From positions 5,027,059 to 5,091,058 of the forward strand of contig OZ025253.1 in assembly GCA_964019135.1 (NCBI GenBank): 64,000 nt of DNA, written 5' to 3'. Numbering within the stretch: position 1 is the first letter of the stretch; each line of letters starts with the position of its first letter. The DNA is from Arenicola marina. Taxonomy: Eukaryota > Annelida > Polychaeta > Arenicolidae. The notes beneath the pieces were generated by a model. It was not told the DNA's origin, searched no databases, and saw only the letters and a list, made by a program, of their open reading frames with translations. Positions 45,402 through 60,400 of the stretch are shown here, in pieces. The translations under genes and the position numbers were made by a program.

Positions 45402-48400
45402 CTGGATCGCGAGAAACAGATACATGGCAACGGTTGGTTGGTTATGTACGACGCTTTAACCACTTTTAGTAATATCGTGTCAATGGGAGAAGGCGAAGGA
45501 AGGGAGAGTGGAGCCATGTCCCCCGGGGGCAACCCCCTAATCGTTACGAAAAAAGACATGGGATCTGTATTCTGCGACCACACAGCCATGACCACAGTGG
45601 GGCTCGAACCACCGATCCAAGTGCCCTTAGGCTCTCAGGTGACCAGAACACTCAATGCATGGCAACGGTTCTGAGGTTCTAAGGGTTCATTTGGCAGATG
45701 AAAGGGGGTGGGGGGGCAAGGGTATTTCCGTTCCTCGGGAATGGGCTTTTCATTTCACCGTAGGAACGAGGACAATATTTCTTCGTGAACTGGGAATGAG
45801 ATATCAACCGGCCTTCGTGATCAAGGCTTTTCATTATTCGTGGACCGATAATGTTTACCATGTATTCGCCCCTTCCATTGTATACATTTAATTCATCTTG
45901 ACCTGGGAATAAAGACATGAAATTTATTCTTCGTGGCTTGGGAACACCCTTGATCTGCCTAGATGGCGAGATGCTCGTCTTGGTCTGGCCAGATGGTGAG
46001 AGGTCCACCCTTGTTCGGCCTAAGTAGTGAGAGACCAGCCCTTGTTCTGGCTAGATGGTGAGAGACCGAGCCTTTATATAGCTAGATGGTGAGAGACCCG
46101 CCCTTGGTCTGGCAAGATGCTGAGAGACCGGGCCTTCGTATGGCTAGATAGTGGAGACCCGCCCTTGGTATGGTTAGATGATGAGAGACCCGACCTTGGT
46201 CTGGCTAGATAGTGAGAGGCCCGCCCTTGGTCAGGTTAGATGGTGAGAGGCCCGCCCTTGGTCTGGCTATATAGTGAGAGGCCCGCCCTTGGTCTGGTTA
46301 GATGGTGAGAGATCCACCCTTGGTCTGGTTAGATGGTGAGAGGCCCGCCCTTGGTCTGGCTATATAGTGAGAGGCCCGCCCTTGGTCTGGTTAGATGGTG
46401 AGAGATCCACCCTAGGTCTGGCTATATAGTGAGAGGCCCGCCCTTGGTCTGGCTATATAGTGAGAGACCCGCCCTAGGTCTGGCTAGATGGTGAGAGGCC
46501 CGCCCTTGGTATGGCTAGATGGTGAGAGGCCCGCCCTTGGTATGGCTAGATGGTGTTAGACCCGCCCCTGGTGCGGCTAAATTGTGCGAGACCCACCCCT
46601 GGTCCGACGTTTCCATTAGTCACGTACCATGAAGAAAACACCGATACGTTTCACGTAGCTGACGGGCATACATTTGCACAAGTGGGTATCGAACCACGTA
46701 CGTGATATACGCCTCCATGAGTCACGTACCTGACATACGTCTCCATGAGTCACGTACCTGACATACGTATCCATGAGTCACGTACCTGACATACGTCTCC
46801 ATGAGTCACGTACCTGACATACGTCTCCATGAGTCACGTACCTGACATACGTCTCCACGAGTCACGTACCTGACATACGTCTCCATGAGTAACGTACCTG
46901 ACATACGTCTCCATGAGTCACGTACCTGACATACGCCTCCATGAGTCACGTACCTGATATACGTCTCCATGAGTCACGTACCTGACATACGTCTCCATGA
47001 GTCACGTACCTGACATACGTCTCCATGAGTCACGTACCTGACATACGTCTCCATGAGTCACGTACTTGACATACGCCTCCATGAGTCACGTACCTGACAT
47101 ACGTCTCCACGAGTCACGTACCTGACATACGTCTCCATGAGTCACGTACTTGACATACGTTTCCACGAGTCACGTACCTGACATACGTCTCCATGAGTCA
47201 CGTACCTGACATACGTCTCCATGAGTCACGTACTTGACATACGTCTCCATGAGTCACGTACCTGACATACGTCTCTATGAGTCACGTACCTGACATACGT
47301 CTCCATGGGTCACGTACCTGACATACGTCTCCATGAGTCACGTACCTGACATACGTCTCCATGAGTCACGTACTTGACATACGTCTCCACGAGTCACGTA
47401 CCTGACATACGTCTCCATGAGTCACGTACCTGACATACGTCTCCACGAGTCACGTACTTGACATACGTCTCCATGAGTCACGTACCTGACATACGTCTCC
47501 ACGAGTCACGTACCTGACATACGTCTCCATGAGTCACGTACTTGACATACGTCTCCATGAGTCACGTACCTGACATACGTCTCCATGAGTCACGTACCTG
47601 ACATATGTCTCCATGAGTCACGTACCTGACATACGTCTCCATGAGTCACGTACTTGACATACGTCTCCATGAGTCACGTACCTGACATACGTCTCCATGA
47701 GTCACGTACCTGACATACGTCTCCATGAGTCACGTACCTGACATACGTCTCCCATGAGTCACTGTGAGCCACCTACCTGAAACACGTCTTCATGAGTCAA
47801 GTACTTGACGAGGGCTGACGATGTCGCCCTCGCGTTCAGTGAGTCACGTATCTGGCCATGTCACCCTGGTTGTCGCCGGTGCACACCATGTTGGCGGTGA
47901 TGGGTCTGGGGGTCACGCACCTGACAGGCGTCCCTGACGACGTCGCCCTGGTTGTCCTCGGCAAACACCATGTTGGCGGTGACGGGTCTGGGGGTCACGT
48001 ACCTGGCATGAGTCCCTGACGACGTCACCCTGGTTGTCCCCGGCACACATCATGTTGGCGGTGATGGGCGTGGTGACGAGAGCGGCATAGCCTGTGGCGC
48101 AGTCAGCGTTGGTGGTGATATTCAGCGACGTGTAGAGCAGGACGTCCGGCGAAGAGCCCCCTGTGGACATGACACGCACCGATCACTATAGAGACATCGG
48201 CGTCATGTAACTGACTATGTGTGTGAACTAGCCCGGCGGCTGACCTGCCAACTGGTATCATTGTTGTCAGTAATCCGCGAAAGAAGACAATACAGATATG
48301 AAATGCACAATCTTAGCAATGATGACGATTACTCATCATGTGGCTCCCTCTTGATCGTTGTAAAATTGTATATAGAACACATGGTGTCATCCAAGTTACT

Positions 48401-51400
48401 CGGTTCCTGAAAGGATACGTGGTTTTCCGACCACTGTTTGTCATTTGTATCATTGTATTTTGACGCCAAAAAGGAAGCGAGGGAAGAGCGAATAGAACAT
48501 TTGGTCATTTCTTTTAAAACATAGTGTATGCACTATTTGCTCTATAATCGTAAATGCTAATATGTTCTATAACCAAAGGAGAATTTACTATAGCAATAAC
48601 GCAGTCCACGTCTACTAATTTGTCTAGGCGGCGTGCCTGGCGCCACCCCATAAGCAGCTTGCTTTTCTCACAGGCAAAGAGGAACGTAGTACGTCATATT
48701 TCCAGTACCATATCGTGCCGTTTTCCCGTTCACTGTCATCTTCATAGCATGTAACATTTGTAATATAATTCATGAATTTTAAAGGCAAATAATTCATATA
48801 GTCGGTGTCATCTTCTTTTTGAACCTTCAAGCGGACATTATGATGTTGAGGTGCCGTATTCTCTAACGTGTCTTCATACATAATATACATAAAAACAACA
48901 GGCATTTCATTAAATATGGAACTCGTTAAGAAAGGATATATTTGCATGTTCTAACCAATATTCCCAGAAGGAATCCCCCGCCCTGCAATATGAACTACTC
49001 CATAGCACCCTACACATGAATCTGGGTATGATCTGCCGTAGTCCGAAGTCCTCAAGAAGACAAGAATTGTTTTGCGTATGAGAAACTTCCTATAATTTTT
49101 ATAGTTCATATATCTGTGTTATTGTGCCAGTTCTGGTAAGCGCAGTCCAATAGCCGTTGAATCTGTGTAGAGACCAAGCTAGTTTGGTGAGGCGCAATTT
49201 TGTTTGTGGTCACGGGGAGGTCACAATGTTTTTATTAGTTCCTGCGATGGACTTGATTTCTTTTCTATTTCTTGATCTGCAAAACGTTTAATAGTACGAG
49301 GGTCTGATTACGAGATAGAAAACATTGATCCTCTTTCTATAACATGCAAGGTAATATTTTTTTCTAAACTAATTCAGAGCCAGCTTTGTGTTTTACAAAA
49401 AAAAACATCCACACACCCTGGATATACAATGGTCCTTCCCTAACTACCATTGTTACCAGCCCCGTGATTGGTGGAACGCCGACTCAGGAACCGGGCGTTA
49501 AGCTTGTTGCCAGCCTAGCGTGTTTCGCCCATAATTTATTACAAACCCGTTTAGCTCCATCTCGTGGTCGGAACCAGACAGGCAGTTATATACTTGTATA
49601 CTGTTCTCACCTAAAATAAGCTACAGTTTCCCAGAAACATATGCGATTAGTTATCAAATAAAATATCTAGATGAATAATGCTTTTCTATGTGACAAGGAA
49701 AAGACAAATGAAAAAAACTCCAAGGTTTCTACAACATTGGTCAGTATTGCTGCAGCCCGTTCCTTGACGGATGGCGGGCTCACAGGAAAGGAGTAGTGCA
49801 TGGGTTGCCCAGTTACCTGTGTCCCTGTTCTCACTGAGAACTGAGAATGGCATCTGAAAAATGTTACCTCAAGTCTGCTTCTTAGTCACGGGCAGAAGAA
49901 ATTCTAATTATAACGACTCGGGTCAGTCTCGCCTTAATTAAAAACTTCCTTAATAAATAAAATAAAAGCATATACAATATCCCTATCACCTGACAGCGTG
50001 ACTAATTTGTTGGCGACGTTTGTATCTTAGACCTTATACTGTAAATCGGGTACACTGAGCGACACCCCCCGCCCCCACACACACACACCTCCCCCCCCCC
50101 TCCCCCCCAAAAAAGCGGCCACAACAGAAGACCAAACTCACCGAAAGAGGTTGCTCCCCACCCACTAGCGACAGCTCTCTGATGGGCATAGTCCTCGTCA
50201 AAACACGGGGCGCAGACGGGGAAGACCTGAGGTGACAAAGTAATTGGCGCCTGAAGGCGGATGAGAGCGATGTCGTTGTTAGTGTTGGCTGCATCGTAAT
50301 CAGAATGCACGTAGATGTTGCTGATGAAATGAAAGGCCTCCGTGCCCTCGGAGGTGGGCCAGTGGTGCTCGCCGAGCCACAGTGCCCGGGGTTGGTCCGT
50401 GAAGGCCACGGCGCAGTGAGCCGCCGTCACCGCCCAATAACGGTTAATGATGGACGCTCCACAGAAGTGATAGACGTACTGGTCGTCATATGTGACGAAG
50501 GACGCCTGCAAATAACGGAATTGTGCACTGTTCTTCACTGTACATATCTAATACCAAATCTTATCACTGTATGTCATTACTTGTAATATGTATATATATA
50601 TATAGTGTCATTAATTGTAACGTATATATATATATATATATACCAATGCAGGCTTCCATAAAATATATGCTACAGAATCCTCTTCACAATGAAAGCTGTT
50701 GTACACAGTTCATGTGACGGATTTCATTACATCATGAGAAATCTGAATATGATTTAGCTTGATTTGTTTGGCGTCGAAATCGCTAATGTCATTGCTTAAC
50801 TAATCCTACTTTCACAGAGCCACTTTCTCCAAGACTTTTCTCCAAAATACATTGAAACTAATGAACATGGAAAATGGTTGTATGAGCAGAGTTAAAGAAC
50901 GTTTTCAAGCATTCATATCAGTTAAACGACTTAGCAAACTGAGCCAATTTTATGTCTTTTCCTTTTCTATAAATGGTATTGCATTGCCTGATGGTAACTA
51001 ATATTTCTACTAGTCCTGCAAATAATTAGGACCGCAACCCCTCGTTTGGTTATATATTCACCCCCCCCCCCCCCACGCCCTCCACACCCACACACAGACC
51101 CCTTACCTGCCAGGGGAATTCATTGGGTCTGGCCTGCTGTCCTCCCACAATGCGGGCGGCCGGGAGTTCCATGTTACCAGCGTCCGGGTAGGCGCTGACA
51201 CCGCAGTCTCCGCCAGCTGAGGAAGAACATGACATACAGCACATTGTGTGGATGAGGGGGGACAGATAGGGTCGCAGAGTTGGATAGCATCCACTTCTCC
51301 ATCCTTTGTCGTCCATTGGTTAGATTTGCTCCAGATTGCTTCTTTTAATACTAAAGTTTGAGACATGAGACCGGGTCACCGTTTGGGAACAATGATCTTG

Positions 51401-54400
51401 ACAAGAGGCCGGGCCACTGATTGGTAACAATGACCTTGACATGGAACCGGGCCACTGATTGGGAACAATGACCTTGACATGGAACCGGGCCACAGATTAG
51501 GAACAATGGCCTTGCCATGGCACCGGGCCACTGATTGGCAACTTTGACCTTGCCATGGGACCGGGCCACTGTTTGGGAACAATGACTTTTACATGGGACC
51601 GGGCCACTGATTGTTAACCTTGACCTCGACCTTGACATTTGATGGCGGATTGTTTACTTTGGCCAGAAATAAGGCCCCCTTTAACAAACCTTCTCCTGAC
51701 TTTAATACTTCACCGATCCAGAGTTATGACTTTCTTAGCGCCGAGTTGCTTTCCCACTCCTAATCACGACCATCCGTTTCCTCTAACCATACCAACTCGT
51801 TCTTACGAAAGTCACGCTACGGACCTGCATTGATCACAAACGTCAGATTGACAAGCCGTATAGGCTTCGTTATGTTGGATTATCATCACTATTATATTAA
51901 GGTATTTCTTCAACATATACTTGCACAGTAGGTCAACGGTGTAACTATGACGACGGATGATATCATAGTCTCGCAAACACAGTGCACCGAACATATCTTG
52001 AGGCAATGATCTGTAACTGACGTCACAGACAGCGCGAGCTCTCCTCTAGAAACAAGCATTCTGGGTACACTCGCGTCGGCGGGTCCATTTGATGTTACTT
52101 ACAACCCATATTGCCTGACAATATAGAGATTTGTAATATTTTACTTACTGTACCAAATGGGGAAAGTACCTGGAAAACAGAAATGATGCAACAATATTAA
52201 TACATATGGTCTCTAATGTTCGATTTCATTTCATGTGAACACTTTTAGGTGAACCCGAAATATGTCGATAGGAAATTCAGAAAGAACAAGAATTTTAACT
52301 ACATATTTTATATTTGCGAGAGAAGTATGATTTGCTCATCGAGTTCCGCTTTACGTTATATCACTGGGCTAAAGCTGCTATAACAGTCATGTTTCGCCTA
52401 AAAACTTAATCACGATAATTTCTGCAGATATTTTCTGGACCCATTGTCTAAACTTTGCAGGAAAATATTGACGAAATATAGAAAATTGTCATATCTATAT
52501 TGGTCATAACACGGCGGCGATGGCCACCTTTTAATGACGTAGGGCGCCAACACGAAAATACATTGATCCATGTTCCTGCTATACTCTGCATCACTTTATA
52601 TGACCAGCTTTAAGTAGCATAACAAATTACATGTTTAACCCTTGCAGTATAAATGAGCGAAATGGTGCAGTCGTTTCATATCATAGCTCGATCTATTTGG
52701 TTAGCAGTGGGATCATACAGCAATGCAATATGATTTTCATTATGCAACCTCCTTCATAAAGTGGGTTTGGCATTCACGAAAAAAAGTATTATATCAACCG
52801 AGCACTAACATATATGATTGATAATTATTTGCAGTACAGTAGCGTTATACAGGTAGGTATCCGAGGCCATGAAACAGTCAAACTTACATTCTTCTTGCGT
52901 AGTGGTTGGCTGTGTCGTGGTGGTGGTAGGTTGGGGTGTGGTGGTGGTGGTAGGTTGGGGTGTGGTGGTGGTTGGCTGTGGTGTGGTGGTGGTAGGTTGG
53001 GGTGTGGTGGTGGTTGTCCCGAAGTCAATAGGTGCAGATGTGGTTCCACCCAGCAAGTTATCGACTGAAGCATCAACAAGAACGCAAAAGGTTGAGCAAG
53101 CAATGATTGGAACTCAATATCCGAGTCGCCACCGTTCTCACACGGTAGATCAGCGTCCGAACCAAGGTAAGACAAGGATTTATATGTTTCAACGAATTAT
53201 CTCGAATGCAAAACGGTATATTACAACGATATGTAAACATGCAAACCGGCGAAATGGCATTAACTATAATTCCGATTATAACTGTCGTAAAATTACTGAT
53301 TAAGATCTTCATAAACTGCCCAACGTAGGAAGAACCCTATCTAAACAGTTGTTACGATCCGTAAACCGAAATAAAAAAAAATGGCATGTTCTGGAAGTGG
53401 TCACACATCCCCATGAACCTAACAGCTCGACACTACTGGCTGAGCTGAGCGGACTCAGAGCGATCGGCCACGTGTAAATGCGCCGCCCTTTGAACCCTGC
53501 AAACCCTGCCCCCAAAAAATGGTTCCTTTTACACTTTGAAGCGATGATCCGAGCTTACAGTTGTGATAACTCTCTTCACCCGCAAGTATATTATTCAGCT
53601 TATCAGGTTCTTACAAAATCAATCTTATATGGACATTTTGGGAATACACGCCGTTGTGTGGTCATGCGATGTGCATGTGCAGGCCCCAGGAATCCGCCCT
53701 TTGGCTATTTATAGAGACGCTGTCGCACGCACTGGCGGTTCTACGGTACTCCTGCGGCCGACCTTGCATGGCTTGAAAGTGTACACCGCTGAAACACGCA
53801 ACAGCGGTTCCAGGATTCTCCGGCGGCTGGTCGGTCCACAGGGGCCTACATAGCGCTACTGACAACAACATCCTGCTTACTCTTTAGGGGCATATTTGTT
53901 GTAATTATGACCTTTGCCTTAACATACGTATCAGCTGGATGTTGGCGAAGATCCACTCGATGAAGGCCTGGGCACACGCGGCTGGAATGTCGGCGATGAA
54001 GACCAGGATGATATAGGCGGGCGGCTGAGACGGTCCAATTACTATGATGACGAAGACGACGATGACGCTGCCCTCCCTGTGGCAACCATCATTATTAATT
54101 AGTTATTGAATTATTAGAATTATTAATCAGTTATTGTATTATTGTAATTATTAATCAGTTATTGTATTATTATAATTATTAATCAGTTATTGTATTATTA
54201 TAATTATTAATCAACACAATCATTAAAGGCCGTAGACTGCCTTCGTGGGTGTCACATATAAAGAAACTGTATGTGAGAAGCTGCAATAGGGTTAGGGATG
54301 GGTGAAGGGGTCAGTCCATGGGTGTGTGGCCCCGCCGCCTCGTGTGAGACATGCCCCCACCCCCCATAGCAGCGCCATAGATATCTTGTTCAAGCCTTAC

Positions 54401-57400
54401 AAATCCATCTTTTAGTAATATGGTTGAATGCATTATGCAATTTATCCTTACAATTGAATTTTCAAAATTGTGTATTAGGCGAACGTAAGATCTTATACAG
54501 CTAACTCATTAATGATGTATTTGTAATAACCAAATATATATATATAGATGTAAATGGATGAATATAGTTCCCAATTTTTTCTTTATTAAGAACACGATTA
54601 TATATCATTATAAATTGGAAAAGTACACGTCGAAAATCTCCACCTTTGCAAAGAAATGGGATCCCCTCTCAAACTCTTTAATGCTTAGCAAAACTGTAAT
54701 GTGAATTGACGAACTTGTTGTAAGTCTGGATGTTGTTATACATGGAAATAGAAATAAAAACTTACAAGACTCAACCGATTCCATGAATAGACAACAAATA
54801 TTCACCACTTGTCCTTGGGAGAAAACATGCTTCGACGAATGGGTGTGGTATTGGGAATACTGCTCAATTGCATAAGAAAACCATCCACCAAGAAAGCGAG
54901 GCTGACGTCCAGCCTAATTCATGTCTGGGGCATGACACATAAGCAGTATTTGGAAATGACTATATGATGTCAGCTGCAAGGGGTTAGGATTCAATTGAGT
55001 ACCCGGGAACCCGGACGATCAAGTGTGCAATAAATAATCCACGGAAGGGGGGTTTACCATGTAAGGATCGGCGGCAAACTGTTGGCAGTTCATTACCTGA
55101 TGTCTTCAACCTCAACCACCATGTTGGTATCCGGGAAGTGTTCGTCGATGACGCCTTGCACCTGTTGGATAGACATATGTACAGCGTCATCATTGCTTAT
55201 CTTATGATATATACTTTATTTCCAGGATAAATAGTATCGCATTATAAATGTACAGTTGTATACGGGATCTCAAACTTTGTTTAGTCCAATGCAAGTTACA
55301 AGCACAAATAAACGCATTATGCGTTAATTCGTCTCCATATATTGATCAATGTGGCAAATTCATATGCAAATAATGCACTTGCACATCAGGTGTCTGGTTT
55401 GGTATTGTGAATTAACTTCCGTTGTACTAGCATCAGCTTTATCACTATATAAGACAGTTGTATTGCATAATTCATCTTATGAATCTGTTGACACTAAGTA
55501 CCTTCGTATGAAACTTTGTCTTTCATCTACCGAATAATGTACTGTAATATCATGCTTTCATTCTGTATCTGAAATCTTGTTTTTGATGTACCGTGTTCTG
55601 TAACATTATTATGGAAAAAAAATCAAGTATCTTTGGGAATCGATTTTGCTTTTTTTTTTCACCGCTAGGACGCCAACACACTCATCGATTATCAACACGG
55701 TGAAAGTTACAATGTAATGAACCCACCGCCGCAATGAATCTGTTCTCGATGTCCTCCCTGACAGCGGGGTCGCTCAGGTCTGGCGCGTTGTCCCCGACGT
55801 CAAAGTGAACCTCACCCCTGAATCTCATCTCTGAAGAAAGGACAAGAATTAACACTTCCAGCTCTGATCGTCACCGTTAGCCAACTGTTTTGCCATGCAT
55901 GCGAAATCCCGAGAAGCGAGTCCCGCGACAAACTTCTCTTGTGAGTGACGCTCATACTACTGTGGTTGGCAGGGAGAAAATGTCAAAAAAAATTTAAAGT
56001 GCATCATAATTTCTATCGATAATGGGATATCGATTGACTGGAATTAAAGATAAGACATATGACAAGTGCAACGCCGAACATTTCATTCACGCTATATTTT
56101 GAAGTAGGGAAAACTGACAGATTCCCTTCGTTTTCCGGATAAACATTAGCCTACTGTTATCTACTCATATATAGATTGTTTGCACTTAAGATTTATAAAC
56201 ACGCGCTAGATACACTGTCCAAATTTTTTAATGTGTTACCTCTTTAAGAAGTGTATATTTTATTAATGTTACGTGATGGAATATTGGTTTATGCAGAAAT
56301 AAAACAACAAGGCCAAAGAAAGAAAAGCGTATGTTTGTCCATTTTCAGCGGTTGTTAAAACCGATGAAAGTGTACTACACACGAAAGTGTCACTTCCCCA
56401 CGTGAGTGGCACTGGACAAAATATTTGGAACTTTAACTATTGCAAATGTTTTCCATCCATACAAAACGGTTGTAAGTGCAGCACTGTGCAGTTGATACCA
56501 ATTGGTACCAGCACCAATGTTCCCACATTCAAGGATACATCGACATCTGGCACGGTCCTCCCTCTTAGTCGCACCATCATGCAAGGGTCACTAGCGGTCG
56601 CTACTTTTGTTGAGGGTGGTGCCTTGGGGGAGGGATGGTGCGGGGGGGGGGGGGGTGGAGGGGAGGGGGAAATACATCACCTGATTCATTTTCGCAGAGG
56701 TCCCCCTCGTAGCCATTTGGACACGCGCACTGGACGTCGCCCGGTCCGGTGGAGCTGCAGGTACCTCCGTTCTGACATGGGTTGTCCCAGCAGTTATCTG
56801 GAATAGCCAGTGCGATAATAGACGTGGTTTATTATATATAGTTATAATTGATAATTGAGAATAGCATATGTGATCGTATTTATAGCTTGCATACCTTTCG
56901 TAGCATAACAATACGGGGGTGATAAAACCGTTGTTTTGTGTACGGTATTATTATTATATGTTTCTTCTTCTTTTGAAAGGGATAATTCGACACAGTCTCG
57001 ACACAGACATATTAATGAAATCAACATTCGGCATTGACCCCCACATTCCGACACGAAATCGGAAAGAGGGACATCGACACGGTATTTTGGAAAAAACGAC
57101 ACTGAATTTAGCCGAAAAGCGACACAGAACGTCGTAAAAAATCGACACTCGACACTGAGAATTTGTAATAATCGACACGGGACACTGCCACCCCCCCCCC
57201 CCTTCCAGACTCATATCTTTTGCTTTGTCATACTTTGTGATACATTCCTGATTATAATAAAACATGGCAAACATTCAACTGAGTGCCGACGTGTTCTCTC
57301 CAATTTTTCATTTATTCAGGATTGATGTGTTTTGCAGCGGAATAAAGCCCCGAAACTGTCACATGGCTTCCCATAGCATCCGCGCAGGGGTTTCCCACTA

Positions 57401-60400
57401 CATGACTTCCCATAGCATCCGCGCAGGGGTTCCCCACTACATGACTTCCCATAGCATCCGCGCAGGGGTTCCCCACTACATGACTTCCCATAGCATCCGC
57501 GCAGGGGTTCCCCACTACATGACTTCCCATAGCATCCGCGAAGGGGGCCCCACTACATGGCTTCCCATAGCATCCGCGCAGGGGTTCCCCACTACATGGC
57601 TTCCCATAGCATCCGCGCAGGGGTTCCCCACTACATGGCTTCCCATAGCATCCGCCCAGGGGTTCCCCACTACATGACTTCCCATAGCATCCGCGCAGGG
57701 GGCCCCACTACATGGCTTCCCATAGCATCCACGCAGGGGTTCCCCACTACATGACTTCCCATAGCATCCGCGAAGGGGGCCCCACTACATGGCTTCCCAT
57801 AGCATCCGCGCAGGGGTTCCCCACTACATGGCTTCCCATAGCATCCGAGCAGGGGTTCCCCACTACATGGCTTCCCATAGCATCCGCGCAGGGGTTCCCC
57901 ACTACAAGACTTCCCATAGCATCCGCGCAGGGGTTCCCCACTACATGACTTCCCATAGCATCCGGGAAGGGGGCCCCACTACATGGCTTCCCATAGCATC
58001 CGCGCAGGGGTTCCCCACTACATGGCTTCCCATAGCATCCGCGCAGGGGTTCCCCACTACATGGCTTCCCATAGCATCCGCCCAGGGGTTCCCCACTACA
58101 TGACTTCCCATAGCATCCGCGCAGGGGGCCCCACTACATGGCTTCCCATAGCATCCACGCAGGGGTTCCCCACTACATGACTTCCCATAGCATCCGCGAA
58201 GGGGGCCCCACTACATGGCTTCCCATAGCATCCGCGCAGGGGTTCCCCACTACATGGCTTCCCATAGCATCCGAGCAGGGGTTCCCCACTACATGGCTTC
58301 CCATAGCATCCGCGCAGGGGTTCCCCACTACAAGACTTCCCATAGCATCCGCGCAGGGGTTCCCCACTACATGACTTCCCATAGCATCCGCGCAGGGGGC
58401 CCCACTACATGGCTTCCCATAGCATCCGCGCAGGGGTTCCCCACTAGATGGCTTCCCATAGCATCCGCGCAGGGGTTCCCCACTACATGGTTTCCCATAG
58501 CATCCGCGCAGGGGTTCCCCACTACATGACTTCCCATAGCATCCGCGCAGGGGTTCCCCACTACATGACTTCCCATAGCATCCGCGAAGGGGGCCCCACT
58601 ACATGGCTTCCCATAGCATCCGCGCAGGGGTTCCCCACTACATGACTTCCCATAGCATCCGCGCAGGGGTTCCCCACTACATGGCTTCCCATAGCATCCG
58701 CGAAGGGGGCCCCACTACATGGCTTCCCATAGCATCCGCGCAGGGGTTCCCCACTACATGGCTTCCCATAGCATCCGCAAAGGGGGCCCCACTACATGGC
58801 TTCCCATAGCATCCGCGAAGGGGGCCCCACTACATGGCTTCCAATGGCATCCGCGAAGGGGGCCCCACTACATGGCTTCCCATAGCATCCGCGCAGGGGT
58901 TCCCCACTACATGGCTTCCCATAGCATCCGCGAAGGGGGCCCCACTACATGGCTTCCCATAGCATCCGCGCAGGGGTTCCCCACTACATGGCTTCCCATA
59001 GCATCCGCGAAGGGGGCCCCACTACATGGCTTCCAATGGCATCCGCGAAGGGGGCCCCACTACATGGCTTCCCATAGCATCCGCGAAGGGGGCCCCACTA
59101 CATGGCTTCCCATAGCATCCGCGAAGGGGGCCCCACTACATGGCTTCCCATAGCATCCCCGCAGGGGTTCCCCACTACATGGCTTCCCATAGCATCCGCG
59201 AAGGGGGCCCCACTACATGGCTTCCCATAGCATCCGCGAAGGGTTCCCCATTATATGGTATCCCATAGCATCTGCGAAGGGGGCCCCACTACATGGCTTC
59301 CCATGGCATCCGCGAAGGGGGCCCCACTACATGGCTTCCCATGGCATCCGCGAAGGGGGCCCCACAACATGGCTTCCCATAGCATCCGCGAAGGGGGCCC
59401 CACTACATGGCTTCCCATAGCATCCGCGAAGGGATTCCCCACTACATGACTTCCCATAGCATCCGCGAAGGGGTTCCCCACTACATGGCTTACCATAGCA
59501 TCCGCGAAGGGGGCCCCACTACATGGCTTCCCATAGCATCCGCGAAGGGGTTCTCCACTACATGACTTCCCATAGCATCCGCGCAGGGGTTCACCACTAC
59601 ATGACTTCCCATAGCATCCGCGCAGGGGTTCCCCACTACATGACTTCCCATAGCATCCGCGAAGGGGGCCCCACTACATAGCTTCCCATAGCATCCGCGA
59701 TGGGATTCCCCACTACATGACTTCCCATAGCATCCGCGAAGGGGTTCCCCACTAGATGGCTTCCCATAGCATCCGCGAAGAGGGCCCCACTACATGGCTT
59801 CCCATAGCATCCGCGCAGGGGTTCCCCACTACATGACTTCCCATAGCATCCGCGAAGGGATTCCCCACTACATGACTTCCCATAGCATCCGCGAAGGGGT
59901 TCCCCACTACATGGCTTACCATAGCATCCGCGAAGGGGGCCCCACTACATGGCCTCCCATAGCATCCGCGAAGGGGTTCCCCACTACATGACTTCCCATA
60001 GCATCCGCGCAGGGGTTCCCCACTACATGGCTTCCCATAGCATCCGCGAAGAGGGCCCCACTACATGGCTTCCCATAGCATCCGCGCAGGGGTTCCCCAC
60101 TACATGACTTCCCATAGCATCCGCGAAGGGGGCCCCACTACATGGCTTCCCATAGCATCCGCGAACAGATTCCCCACTACATGACTTCCCATAGCATCCG
60201 CGAAGGGGTTCCCCACTACATGGCTTCCCATAGCATCCGCGAAGGGGGCCCCACTACATGGCTTCCCATAGCATCTGCGCAGGGGTTCCCCACTACATGA
60301 CTTCCCATAGCATCCGCGCAGGGATTCCCCACTACATGGCTTCCCGTAGCATCCGCGAATGGGGCCCCACTACATGGCTTCCTATAGCATCCGCGAAGGG

